Part shown: positions 16,690 to 25,891 of the stretch, piece after piece
How positions within the stretch are numbered: the first letter of the stretch is position 1
Layout: every line of letters starts with the position of its first letter
DNA from: Paracoccus aestuarii
GTDB lineage: Bacteria > Pseudomonadota > Alphaproteobacteria > Rhodobacterales > Rhodobacteraceae
Length of the DNA: 64,000 nucleotides
Assembly (NCBI RefSeq): GCF_028553885.1
Contig: NZ_CP067169.1
Location: 744,001 to 808,000 of the forward strand
Direction of reading: 5' to 3'
Notes under the pieces: generated by a model
The model's input: only the letters and a program-made list of their open reading frames with translations
What the model was told of the DNA's origin: nothing
Databases searched by the model: none
Position numbers and translations under genes: made by a program

Positions 16690-19077
16690 ATGAAGTTCAC
16701 CCTCTCCTGGCTCAAGGAGCATCTGGACACCACCGCCACCCTGGATCAGATCGCCGAGGCGCTGACCGATCTGGGGCTGGAGGTCGAGGAGGTCGCGGAC
16801 CCCGCAGCCAGGCTGGGCAGCTTCACCCTGGCGCGGATCGAGGACGCGCAGCAGCATCCCGATGCCGACCGCCTGCGCGTCTGCCGGGTGATGACGGATG
16901 AGGGCGAAAAGCAGATCGTCTGCGGCGCCCCCAATGCGCGGGCGGGGATCACCGTGGTGCTGGCCAAGCCCGGCGATTACGTCCCCGGCATCGACACGAC
17001 GCTTGGCGTGGGCAAGATCCGCGGCGTCGAAAGCCACGGCATGATGGCATCGGAACGCGAGCTGGAGCTGTCCGAGGAACATGACGGCATTATCGAGCTG
17101 CCCTCGGGCGAGGTCGGCCAGCGTTTCGTCGACTGGCTGGCGCAGAACGCGCCCGAGAAGATCGACCCGATGATCCATATCAAGATCACGCCCAACCGCC
17201 CCGACGCCCTGGGCGTCCACGGCATCGCCCGCGATCTGGCCGCGCGCGGTCTGGGCGTGCTGAAGCCGGTGACGGTGGAGCCGGTTCCGGGCACCTTCCC
17301 CTGCCCGGTGGGCGTGACCATCGACGCGGACGTCGCCGCCAAGGCGCCGTTCTTCGCGGGCCGCGTGGTGCGGGGCGTGACGAACGGCCCGTCGCCCGCC
17401 TGGCTGCAGAAGCGCCTGCGCGCGATCGGGTTGCGCCCGATCAATGCGCTGGTGGACATCACCAATTTCTTCACCTTCGACCTGAACCGGCCGCTGCATG
17501 TCTTCGACGCGGCCAAGGTCGCGGGCGACCTGGTCCTGCGCGGCGCGCGGGCAGGTGAGGAGCTGGTGGCGCTGGACGACAAGACCTATGCCCTGCCCGA
17601 AGGCGCGGTGGTGATCTGCGACGATCACGGCCCGGAAAGCATCGCGGGCATCATGGGGGGTGCTGCCTCGGGCGCGTCCGAGGAGACGCGCGACGTCTTC
17701 ATCGAAGCCGCCTGGTTCGACCCGATCAGCACCGCTGCCACCGGCCGTACGCTGAAGATCAACAGCGATGCGCGCTATCGTTTCGAACGCGGCATCGACC
17801 CGGAATTCACCCTGCCGGGGCTGGAGCTGGCCACGCGCATGGTGATCGACCTCTGCGGCGGCGAGGCCTCCGAGGTGGTGACCGCAGGCGCGCTGCCCGA
17901 CACGGGTCGCGCCTATCGCCTGGACCCTGCGCGGACCAGCCGCCTGGTCGGCATGGACATCCCGGAGGCCGATCAGCGCGCCACGCTGGAGGCCTTGGGC
18001 TTCCGGCTGGAGGGCGAGATGGCCCAAGTGCCCTCCTGGCGCCCCGACGTGCTGGGCGAGGCCGATCTGGTCGAGGAGATCGCCCGCATCGCCAGCCTGA
18101 CCAAGCTGCAGGGCAAGCCCCTGCCGCGCGCGCAGGCGGGCGTGCCGCAGCCCGTGCTGACGCCCCTGCAGGTCCGCGAAAAGACCGCGCGGCGGATGGC
18201 GGCGGCCTTGGGCTATAATGAATGCGTGACCTACAGCTTCATCGACCAGGCCTCGGCGGCGCTGTTCGGTGGCGGGGACGATGCGGTGCGGGTGGAGAAC
18301 CCGATCAGCAGCGAGATGTCGCATCTGCGCCCCGACCTGCTGCCCGGCCTGCTGCAGGCGGCCGCGCGCAACCAGGCGCGCGGCTTCGCCGATCTGGCGC
18401 TGTTCGAGATGGGCCCGGTCTTTGCGGGCGGAGAGCCAGGCGATCAGGCGGTCCGCATCAGCGGGCTGCTGGTCGGCCAGACCGCGCCGCGCGATCCCTT
18501 CGGCAGCCGCCGCAAGGTGGACCTCTATGACGCCAAGGCCGATGCCGAGGCGATCCTGCAGGCGATCGGCGCGCCCGCCCGCGCCCAGATCACCCGCAAG
18601 CTGGACGGCTGGTGGCATCCGGGCCGCGCGGGCACCATCGCCTTGGGGCCGAACGCGTTGGCGACATTCGGCGAGATCCACCCCCGCGTCCTGCGCCAGA
18701 TGGACGTCAAGGGCCCGGCCGTGGGCTTCACCATCCACCTGGCCGCCGTGCCCTTCCCCAAGACCAGGACGCCCACGCGCCCTGCGCTGGAGATGTCGGA
18801 ATTCCAGGCCGTCGAACGCGATTTCGCCTTCGTCGTGGATGCGGGGGTCGAGGCGCTGACCTTGGTCAACGCCGCGGCCGGCGCGGACAAGGCGCTGATC
18901 GCGGGCGTGTCGGTCTTCGACCAGTTCACCGGGCTGGAGGACGGGCGCAAATCCCTGGCCATCACGGTGCGCCTGCAGCCGCAGGGCAAGACCCTGACCG
19001 ATGCCGAGATCGAGGCCGTCAGCCGCAAGATCGTCGAGAAGGTCCAGAAGGCCACCGGCGGCACCCTGCGGGCCTGA
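16690..19077 (+). CDS. pheT: Phenylalanyl-tRNA synthetase beta subunit
   Basis: A 795-residue subunit of the alpha2-beta2 enzyme that charges tRNA-Phe. Domain order is complete: N-terminal MKFTLSWLKEHLDT, the EMAP/tRNA-binding OB domain (residues 40-150, GVESHGMMASERELELSEEHDG), B3/4 editing domain (INALVDITNFFTFDLNRPLHVFD), B5 domain (about 400-475), synthetase-like core, and C-terminal ferredoxin-like anticodon-binding domain from about 700. The start at 16690 is fixed by the conserved N-terminus. pheS is not immediately upstream: the neighbour is a divergent secreted-protein gene. Confidence 0.97.
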   Translation: MKFTLSWLKEHLDTTATLDQIAEALTDLGLEVEEVADPAARLGSFTLARIEDAQQHPDADRLRVCRVMTDEGEKQIVCGAPNARAGITVVLAKPGDYVPGIDTTLGVGKIRGVESHGMMASERELELSEEHDGIIELPSGEVGQRFVDWLAQNAPEKIDPMIHIKITPNRPDALGVHGIARDLAARGLGVLKPVTVEPVPGTFPCPVGVTIDADVAAKAPFFAGRVVRGVTNGPSPAWLQKRLRAIGLRPINALVDITNFFTFDLNRPLHVFDAAKVAGDLVLRGARAGEELVALDDKTYALPEGAVVICDDHGPESIAGIMGGAASGASEETRDVFIEAAWFDPISTAATGRTLKINSDARYRFERGIDPEFTLPGLELATRMVIDLCGGEASEVVTAGALPDTGRAYRLDPARTSRLVGMDIPEADQRATLEALGFRLEGEMAQVPSWRPDVLGEADLVEEIARIASLTKLQGKPLPRAQAGVPQPVLTPLQVREKTARRMAAALGYNECVTYSFIDQASAALFGGGDDAVRVENPISSEMSHLRPDLLPGLLQAAARNQARGFADLALFEMGPVFAGGEPGDQAVRISGLLVGQTAPRDPFGSRRKVDLYDAKADAEAILQAIGAPARAQITRKLDGWWHPGRAGTIALGPNALATFGEIHPRVLRQMDVKGPAVGFTIHLAAVPFPKTRTPTRPALEMSEFQAVERDFAFVVDAGVEALTLVNAAAGADKALIAGVSVFDQFTGLEDGRKSLAITVRLQPQGKTLTDAEIEAVSRKIVEKVQKATGGTLRA

Positions 19078-19084
19078 CCCCGCC

Positions 19085-19699
19085 ATGCCCGCGCCCGTCG
19101 TGATGCCCGTCATGGCGCCCGTCATGGCGAAGGCGCGGGACCTTCCGCCCTTGTGGCTGATCCGGCATGGCCAGACGGAATGGAACCTGCAGGGCCGCCT
19201 GCAGGGGCGCGGGGATTCGCCGCTGACGGCCATGGGGCGGGCGCAGGCGCGGGGCCTGGGCCCGCTGGCGCGCGGTCTGCCCGGCATCCGGCTGACCAGC
19301 CCGGCGGGGCGGGCGCGCGACACGGCGCGGCTGATCTTCGGCACCGACATCCCCGCCGATCCGCGCCTGGCCGAGATCTGCGTGGGCGGTTTCGCGGGGC
19401 TGTGCGAGGATGACCTGCGCGCCCGCCACCCGGCGGTCTTTGCGGGCGGCCCGCTGGACTGGTACGACCGCTGCCCGGGGGGCGAGGGCTTCGCCGCCTT
19501 GGAGCTGCGCTGCCGCGATCTGCTGGCGGGGCTGGACGGTCCCGCGGTGCTGGTCACCCATGGGATCACGCTGCGGATGATCCGTGCCCTAGCCATGGGG
19601 CATGGGGTGACCCAAGGCGGCCCGGTGATCCAGGGCGCCGTCCACCACATCTCCCATGAACGCGAGGCGGTGCTGCATCCACCGGGCTTTTCGGCTTGA
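19085..19699 (+). CDS. Histidine phosphatase family protein (phosphoglycerate mutase-like)
   Basis: A protein of up to 204 residues with the branch-1 histidine phosphatase signature: catalytic LIRHGQTEWN, arginines in TSPAGRARDTARL, and a second His in VLVTHGITLRMI. It probably acts as a small-molecule phosphatase; the substrate (for example an alpha-ribazole or sugar phosphate) is not determined. Start choice is difficult: in-frame ATGs occur at 19085, 19103, 19112 and 19124 within the repeat-like run MPAPVVMPVMAPVMAKARD, and none has a good ribosome site. The gene begins 7 bp after pheT, so coupling is likely. Its 3' end holds the promoter of tRNA-Val. Confidence 0.85.
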   Translation: MPAPVVMPVMAPVMAKARDLPPLWLIRHGQTEWNLQGRLQGRGDSPLTAMGRAQARGLGPLARGLPGIRLTSPAGRARDTARLIFGTDIPADPRLAEICVGGFAGLCEDDLRARHPAVFAGGPLDWYDRCPGGEGFAALELRCRDLLAGLDGPAVLVTHGITLRMIRALAMGHGVTQGGPVIQGAVHHISHEREAVLHPPGFSA

Positions 19700-19725
19700 A
19701 ACCCGGCCCCGGCGGCGGTCATATA
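19696..19725 (+). promoter_or_regulatory. Promoter of tRNA-Val
   Basis: TTGAAA (19696-19701), which overlaps the stop codon of the phosphatase gene, and CATATA (19720-19725) are 18 bases apart. The -10 box ends 11 bases before the tRNA 5' end, giving a start site a few bases upstream of the tRNA. Confidence 0.55.
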
Positions 19726-19736
19726 CGGCCAGCCAC

Positions 19737-19811
19737 GGCCCGTTAGCTCAGTGGTAGAGCGTCCCGTTTACACCGGGCCGGTCGGCAGTTCGAATCTGTC
19801 ACGGGCCACCA
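19737..19811 (+). tRNA. tRNA-Val(TAC)
   Basis: A 75-nt tRNA. Acceptor strands GGCCCGT (19737-19743) and ACGGGCC (19801-19807) pair fully, followed by A and an encoded CCA. The D-arm is AGCTCAGTGGTAGAGC. The anticodon loop TTTACAC (anticodon TAC) is closed by CCCG/CGGG. The T-arm contains GTTCGAATC. Valine identity fits the anticodon. Confidence 0.95.
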
Positions 19812-19871
19812 TTCCCCCCACCTCCACCATCGCGCCATCCGCCGCCCCCGCCCGCATCCTGCCGTTGGGTC

Positions 19872-19889
19872 ATGTCATGTTTCTGTCAC
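19872..19889 (+). promoter_or_regulatory. Pho box upstream of pstS
   Basis: Two PhoB half-sites 11 bp apart: ATGTCAT (19872-19878), spacer GTTT, CTGTCAC (19883-19889), against the consensus CTGTCAT-N4-CTGTCAT. A third half-site CTGTCAC lies at 19915-19921. The pair sits 73 bp upstream of the pstS ATG. PhoB itself is encoded at the end of the same cluster, so autoregulation is expected. Confidence 0.75.
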
Positions 19890-19961
19890 ATGGGCGTTGC
19901 AATGCTGTCACCAAAGCCACGTATCCGTGCCGGGCAACTTCCACTCCTCAGGAGAAGACCC

Positions 19962-20993
19962 ATGAAGATCCTCGGCCTTGGCGCAACCGCGCTGTCCGTC
20001 GTCGCCCTGACCGCGACCGGTGCCTTCGCGCAGTCGCGCGACCAGGTTCAGGTTGCCGGCTCGTCCACGGTTCTGCCCTATTCGACCATCGTGGCCGAAC
20101 TGTTCGGCGAGAACACCGACTTCGCCACCCCGGTCATCGAATCGGGCGGGTCCTCGACCGGTCTGCGCCGCTTCTGCGAAGGCGTCGGCCCGAACACCAT
20201 CGACATCGCCAATTCCAGCCGCTCGATCCGCGAGACCGAGCGCGCCGAATGCGCCGCCAATGGCGTGACCGACATCATGGAAGTCCGCTTCGGCTATGAC
20301 GGCATCGTCTTCGCCTCGGCCGTGGACGGCAACGAATTCGCGCTGGAGCCGGCGGACGTGTTCAACGCCCTGGCCGCCCGCCGCGTCGTGGATGGCGCGG
20401 TCGTCGACAACACCGCCGCCAACTGGTCCGAGGTCAATGGCGACCTGCCCGATCAGGAGATCCTGGTCTTCGTGCCCGGCACCCGTCACGGCACCCGCGA
20501 GGTCTTCGAGGAGAAGGTCATCATGCAGGGCTGCGCGGATTCGGGCGCCAAGGAGGTCTTCGAGGCCGAGCTGAGCGAGGATGACGCAAAGGAAGCCTGC
20601 GTCCGCCTGCGCACCGACGGCCGCTCGATCGACATCGACGGCGACTATACCGAGACCCTGAGCCGCATCGGCAGCTCGCCCAACGGCATCGGCGTGTTCG
20701 GCCTGTCCTTCTACGAGAACAACACCAACACCCTGCAGGTCGCGACCATCAACGGCGTCGTGCCCAGCACCGAGACCATCGCATCGGGCGAATACCCCGT
20801 GTCGCGCCCGATCTTCTTCTACGTCAAGAAGGCGCATATCGGCGTCATCCCGGGCGTGAAGGAATTCGCGGAATTCTTCGTCTCGGACGTCATCGCCGGC
20901 CCGAACGGCCCGCTGGCCTCCTATGGCCTGGTCTCGGACCCCGAGCTGGCCTCGGTCCAGCAGGCGGTCGCCGACGAAACCGTCATGCAGTGA
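19962..20993 (+). CDS. pstS: Phosphate ABC transporter substrate-binding protein
   Basis: A 343-residue periplasmic phosphate-binding protein. The ATG at 19962 follows AGGAGA by six bases. The signal peptide is MKILGLGATALSVVALTATG with cleavage after AFA. Phosphate-loop features are present: VAGSSTVLPYSTIVAE near the mature N-terminus and the SGGSSTGLRRFCEG segment. It captures inorganic phosphate for PstCAB and takes part in PhoU-mediated signalling. It heads the pst cluster under a Pho box and is followed at once by a strong hairpin that probably gives it more transcript than the permease genes. Confidence 0.96.
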   Translation: MKILGLGATALSVVALTATGAFAQSRDQVQVAGSSTVLPYSTIVAELFGENTDFATPVIESGGSSTGLRRFCEGVGPNTIDIANSSRSIRETERAECAANGVTDIMEVRFGYDGIVFASAVDGNEFALEPADVFNALAARRVVDGAVVDNTAANWSEVNGDLPDQEILVFVPGTRHGTREVFEEKVIMQGCADSGAKEVFEAELSEDDAKEACVRLRTDGRSIDIDGDYTETLSRIGSSPNGIGVFGLSFYENNTNTLQVATINGVVPSTETIASGEYPVSRPIFFYVKKAHIGVIPGVKEFAEFFVSDVIAGPNGPLASYGLVSDPELASVQQAVADETVMQ

Positions 20994-21000
20994 TGCAATG

Positions 21001-21027
21001 CGGGGGCCGGCGCGCAGCCGGCCCCCG
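21001..21027 (+). terminator. Strong hairpin between pstS and pstC
   Basis: A perfect 11-bp stem, CGGGGGCCGGC (21001-21011) and GCCGGCCCCCG (21017-21027), with the 5-base loop GCGCA, followed by TTT then C-rich sequence. It begins 7 bases after the pstS stop and 72 bases before pstC. Such an element acts as a partial terminator and 3'-end stabiliser for the binding-protein transcript. Confidence 0.75.
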
Positions 21028-21072
21028 TTTCCCCCCTGCCCGTTTTCCCCCTGACCGCCCGAGGTTCGACGG

Positions 21073-22278
21073 ATGCCCCTGTCCTGGTCCCTGCTAGCCG
21101 CCATGATCCTGGCCGCGGCAGGTTTTTTCGTTGGTCGCAGCCGCGCCTTCGCCGCGTCGGGCGGTGATGTGCGCAGCCTGCACAGCCGCCCCACCTATCA
21201 CGGGGCGAATGTCGCCCTGGCCGTGATGCTGCCCGCGCTGACGGTGCTGGCGCTGGCCTCCTTCGCGCGCATGGCGGGCATCATCCCGGTGACCGGCGGC
21301 GGTTTCGCGGGGCTGCTGGCCCTGGGCGCGGCGGTGGCCGGGCTGGGCTGGGCAGTGACGCGGGTCGAATCGGGCTTTCGCGCCCGCAACCTGGTGGAAC
21401 GCATGGTGCTGGGCATCATGATGTTCTGTTCGCTGATCGCCATCGGCACGACCGTCGGCATCGTGCTGTCGCTGATCTTCGAGACGATCAACTTCTTCGA
21501 GCAGTACAGCATCCGCCAGTTCTTCTTCAGCACCGAATGGTCGCCCCGCTTCGAGGGGAATTCGCGTCTGGGGATGCTGCCGCTGCTGTGGGGCACGCTC
21601 TATGTCAGCTTCATCGCGCTGCTGGTGGCGGTGCCGATCGGCCTGCTGGCCGCGATCTATCTGTCGGAATATGCCGGGCCGCGCATGCGCAGCATCGCCA
21701 AGCCCGTGGTCGAGGTGCTGGCGGGCATCCCCACCATCGTCTACGGCCTGTTCGCGCTGGTGACGGTCGGGCCGCTGCTGCGCGACTGGATCGCGCAGCC
21801 CACGGGCCTGGGCAACAGCGCCAGTTCGGTGATGACCGCGGGGCTGGTCATGGGGATCATGCTGATCCCCTTCGTCAGCTCGCTTTCCGACGACATCATC
21901 AACGCCGTGCCGCAAAGCCTGCGCGACGGCGCCCTGGGCCTGGGCTCGACCCCGTCCGAGACGGTGCGCAGCGTCGTGCTGCCCGCCGCCCTGCCGGGCA
22001 TCGTCGGCGCAATCCTGCTGGCCGCCAGCCGCGCCATCGGCGAGACAATGATCGTGGTGCTGGGCGCGGGGGCCGCGGCCACGATCAGCGGCAACCCCTT
22101 CGAGGCGATGACCACCATCACGGTCAAGATCGTCAGCCAGCTGACCGGCGACAACGACTTCTCCTCGCCCGAGACGCTGGTCGCCTTCGCCCTGGGCCTG
22201 ACGCTGTTCGTCATCACGCTCGGGCTGAACGTCATCGCGCTCTATATCGTGCGCAAGTATCGCGAGCAGTACGAATGA
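21073..22278 (+). CDS. pstC: Phosphate ABC transporter permease PstC
   Basis: A 401-residue inner-membrane permease. It has an extended N-terminus with extra hydrophobic segments (LSWSLLAAMILAAAGFFVG, NVALAVMLPALTVLALASF) before the standard MetI-type permease core (residues about 170-395). The EAA-like coupling loop is in GALGLGSTPSETVRSVVLPAAL. The long form is common in alphaproteobacteria. Its stop overlaps the pstA start (ATGA). It imports phosphate with PstA, PstB and PstS. Confidence 0.95.
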   Translation: MPLSWSLLAAMILAAAGFFVGRSRAFAASGGDVRSLHSRPTYHGANVALAVMLPALTVLALASFARMAGIIPVTGGGFAGLLALGAAVAGLGWAVTRVESGFRARNLVERMVLGIMMFCSLIAIGTTVGIVLSLIFETINFFEQYSIRQFFFSTEWSPRFEGNSRLGMLPLLWGTLYVSFIALLVAVPIGLLAAIYLSEYAGPRMRSIAKPVVEVLAGIPTIVYGLFALVTVGPLLRDWIAQPTGLGNSASSVMTAGLVMGIMLIPFVSSLSDDIINAVPQSLRDGALGLGSTPSETVRSVVLPAALPGIVGAILLAASRAIGETMIVVLGAGAAATISGNPFEAMTTITVKIVSQLTGDNDFSSPETLVAFALGLTLFVITLGLNVIALYIVRKYREQYE

Positions 22279-23636
22279 CCGACCTGTCCCACGCATCCCC
22301 GACCGAGCGGCGCGCGGCGCGTCACCAAGGCTCGCTCTATCAAAAGGACGCGCGCACGCGCCGGCGCAATGCCGCCGAGAAGCGGTTCCGCGCCTATGGG
22401 CTGACCGCCATTGCCATCGCGGTGCTGGCCCTGGCCTTCCTGGTCACGACGATCATCCGCGACGGGTCGGGGGCGTTCCGCCAGACCTATCTGTCGATCC
22501 CGGTGACGCTGGATGCCGAGATCTTGGACCCGCAGGGCAACCGCGACCCCGCCCAGATCGCCAGCGTGCTGACCCTGTCCTATGGGCAGGTGCTGGACCG
22601 GGCGCTGGACCGGGCGGTGGCCGACCTGAACCTGCAGATCCCCGGCCTGCAGGACGGGGACGTGGACGGGCTGATCTCGCGCGATGCATCGGCGCAGCTG
22701 CGGCGCATGGTGCTGGCCGACCCTGATCTGGTGGGCCAGACGGTCGATGTGAACGTGCTGGTGAACGGCCGGATCGACGGCTATTTCAAGGGCCGCGTCA
22801 CCATGCAGTCGGCCGAACGCGACAGCAACGTGTCGCCCCAGCAGCTGATGCTGGCCGATGTGCTGCGCGACGAGGGCCTGCTGGTCACCCGCTTCAACCG
22901 CGAATTCCTGACCAATGCCGACGCATCCGACCAGCGCCCCGAGGCGGCCGGCGTGGGCGTGGCGATGCTGGGATCGCTCTACATGATGCTGGTGGTGCTG
23001 TTCCTGGCGGTGCCGATCGGGGTGGCCTCGTCGATCTATCTGGAGGAATTCGCGCCAAAGAACCGCATCACCGACATCATCGAGGTCAATATCTCGAACC
23101 TGGCGGCGGTGCCGTCGATCGTCTTCGGCATCCTGGGGCTGGCGGTCTTCATCAATTTCGTCGGCCTGCCGCAATCGGCGCCCATCGTGGGCGGCCTGGT
23201 GCTGACGCTGATGACCCTGCCCACGATCATCATCGCGACCCGCGCGGCGCTGAAATCGGTGCCGCCCTCGATCCGCGACGCGGCGCTCGGGGTGGGCGCG
23301 TCCCGGATGCAGACCGTGTTCCACCACGTCCTGCCCCTGGCCATGCCCGGCATCCTGACCGGCACGATCATCGGCCTGGCCCAGGCCCTGGGCGAGACGG
23401 CGCCACTGCTGCTGATCGGCATGGTGGCCTTCGTGCGCGAATATCCCGGCGCGCCGCCGGAGGGCCTGTTCGACCCGGCCTCGGCCCTGCCCGTGCAGGT
23501 CTACAACTGGACGCAGCGCAGCGATCCCGCCTTTGTCGAACGGGCATCGGGCGCGATCATCGTGCTGCTGGTCTTCCTGCTGTGCATGAACCTGCTGGCC
23601 GTCTATCTGCGCCGCAAGTTCGAGCGCCGTTGGTAA
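22275..23636 (+). CDS. pstA: Phosphate ABC transporter permease PstA
   Basis: A 453-residue permease, longer than the E. coli protein (about 296). After one N-terminal membrane helix (LTAIAIAVLALAFLVTTII) comes a periplasmic insert of about 200 residues (roughly 60-230), then the normal five-helix permease core with the coupling motif AALGVGASRMQTVFHHVLPLAM. The same long form occurs in relatives; the insert's role is not known. It is translationally coupled to pstC by a four-base overlap. Confidence 0.94.
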   Translation: MTDLSHASPTERRAARHQGSLYQKDARTRRRNAAEKRFRAYGLTAIAIAVLALAFLVTTIIRDGSGAFRQTYLSIPVTLDAEILDPQGNRDPAQIASVLTLSYGQVLDRALDRAVADLNLQIPGLQDGDVDGLISRDASAQLRRMVLADPDLVGQTVDVNVLVNGRIDGYFKGRVTMQSAERDSNVSPQQLMLADVLRDEGLLVTRFNREFLTNADASDQRPEAAGVGVAMLGSLYMMLVVLFLAVPIGVASSIYLEEFAPKNRITDIIEVNISNLAAVPSIVFGILGLAVFINFVGLPQSAPIVGGLVLTLMTLPTIIIATRAALKSVPPSIRDAALGVGASRMQTVFHHVLPLAMPGILTGTIIGLAQALGETAPLLLIGMVAFVREYPGAPPEGLFDPASALPVQVYNWTQRSDPAFVERASGAIIVLLVFLLCMNLLAVYLRRKFERRW

Positions 23637-23654
23637 CCGGCGCAAAGGAGCGAT

Positions 23655-24455
<801 letters not shown>

Positions 24456-24472
24456 TCGCGAAAGGACATGAC

Positions 24473-25192
24473 ATGAACCGCGACAAGCATATCTCCTCGG
24501 CCTTCGACCGCGACCTGGAGACGATCCAGGCGCTGGTGGTGAAGATGGGCGGCATGGTCGAGGCCGCCATCACCGACGCCTCGACCGCGCTGGACACGCG
24601 CGACGAGGATCTGGCCGAGGATGTCCGCCGCCGCGACAAGGCGATCGACGCGCTGGAGGCCCAGATCAACGAGGATGCCGCCCGGCTGATCGCGCTGCGC
24701 GCCCCCACCGCGACCGACCTGCGCATGGTGCTGGCGGTCATCAAGATCTCGGCCTCGCTGGAACGGGTGGGCGATTACGCCAAGAACATGGCCAAGCGCA
24801 CCGAGGTCCTGGCCCAGATGCCCGCCATCAACGGGTCGGGCATCGCCCTGCGCCGGATGAGCCAGGCCGTGAACAAGATGCTGCAGGACGCGCTGGACAG
24901 CTATATCCGCCGCGATGCCGACCTGGCCGAGGATGTGCGCCAGCGCGACCTGGAGGTGGACCAGATGTACAACGCGCTGTTCCGCGAGTTCCTGACCCAC
25001 ATGATGGAGGATCCGCGCAACATCACCCCCTGCATGCATCTGCATTTCATCGCCAAGAATGTCGAACGCATGGGCGATCACGCGACATCCATCGCCGAAC
25101 AGGTGATCTATCTGGTGTCAGGCGAGCTGCCCGACGACGTGCGCCCCAAGAGCAACAGCGTGCCGTCCTTCAGCCCCGCAGGGGGGGCCTGA
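24473..25192 (+). CDS. phoU: Phosphate signalling complex protein PhoU
   Basis: A 239-residue all-helical protein with two PhoU repeats: DRDLETIQALVVKMGGMVE with ERVGDYAKNMAKR in the first, and DLAEDVRQRDLEVDQMYNAL with NVERMGDHATSIAEQ in the second. The acidic metal-cluster motifs (ExxxD) are intact. It links PstSCAB to the histidine kinase and dampens Pho activation when phosphate is plentiful. It is placed between pstB and phoB, start preceded by AAAGGA. Confidence 0.96.
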   Translation: MNRDKHISSAFDRDLETIQALVVKMGGMVEAAITDASTALDTRDEDLAEDVRRRDKAIDALEAQINEDAARLIALRAPTATDLRMVLAVIKISASLERVGDYAKNMAKRTEVLAQMPAINGSGIALRRMSQAVNKMLQDALDSYIRRDADLAEDVRQRDLEVDQMYNALFREFLTHMMEDPRNITPCMHLHFIAKNVERMGDHATSIAEQVIYLVSGELPDDVRPKSNSVPSFSPAGGA

Positions 25193-25195
25193 TCC

Positions 25196-25885
25196 ATGGC
25201 GCGCCAAGCCCCCTGCGTCCTGGTCGTCGAGGACGAGGGCGCGCAGCGCGAGGTCCTGCATTACAACCTGGAGGCCGAGGGCTTCGACGTGGTGATGGCC
25301 GATAACGGCGAGGATGCGCTGCTGCTGGTGGCCGAGGAACAGCCCGACCTGATCGTGCTGGACTGGATGCTGCCCAAGGTCTCGGGGATCGAGGTCTGCC
25401 GCCAGGTCAAGGCCGATCCCTCGACCCGCAACATCCCCATCATCATGCTGTCGGCCCGCAGCGAGGAGGTCGACCGCGTCCGCGGCCTGGAGACGGGGGC
25501 CGACGATTACGTGGTCAAACCCTATTCCGTGGTCGAGCTGCTGGCCCGCCTGCGCACCCAGCTGCGCCGCACCCGCCCCGCCACCATGGGCGAGCGGCTG
25601 TCCTTCGGCGACATCATCCTGGACGCGGCCGAACACCGGGTGTTCCGCGCGGGCCAGTCGCTGCATCTGGGCCCGACCGAGTTCCGCCTGCTGTCCACGC
25701 TGATGGAGAAACCGGGCCGCGTCTGGACGCGCGAACAGCTGCTGGACCGGGTCTGGGGGCGCGACATCTATGTCGACACGCGCACCATCGACGTGCATGT
25801 GGGCCGGCTGCGCAAGGCGCTGATGAAGAATGGCGGCGACGATCCGCTGCGCACCGTGCGCGGCGTGGGCTACGCGCTCGGCTGA
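25196..25885 (+). CDS. phoB: Phosphate regulon response regulator PhoB
   Basis: A 229-residue OmpR-class regulator. The receiver domain (1-120) carries the acidic pair in VVEDEG, the phosphorylated Asp in IVLDWMLP, and the conserved Lys in YVVKPYS. The C-terminal winged helix (about 130-229) ends RTIDVHVGRLRKAL and GVGYAL. It binds Pho boxes such as those found before pstS and ugpB. The kinase gene phoR, often adjacent in relatives, is not in this cluster. It starts 4 bases after phoU. Confidence 0.94.
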   Translation: MARQAPCVLVVEDEGAQREVLHYNLEAEGFDVVMADNGEDALLLVAEEQPDLIVLDWMLPKVSGIEVCRQVKADPSTRNIPIIMLSARSEEVDRVRGLETGADDYVVKPYSVVELLARLRTQLRRTRPATMGERLSFGDIILDAAEHRVFRAGQSLHLGPTEFRLLSTLMEKPGRVWTREQLLDRVWGRDIYVDTRTIDVHVGRLRKALMKNGGDDPLRTVRGVGYALG

Positions 25886-25891
25886 TCGCGC

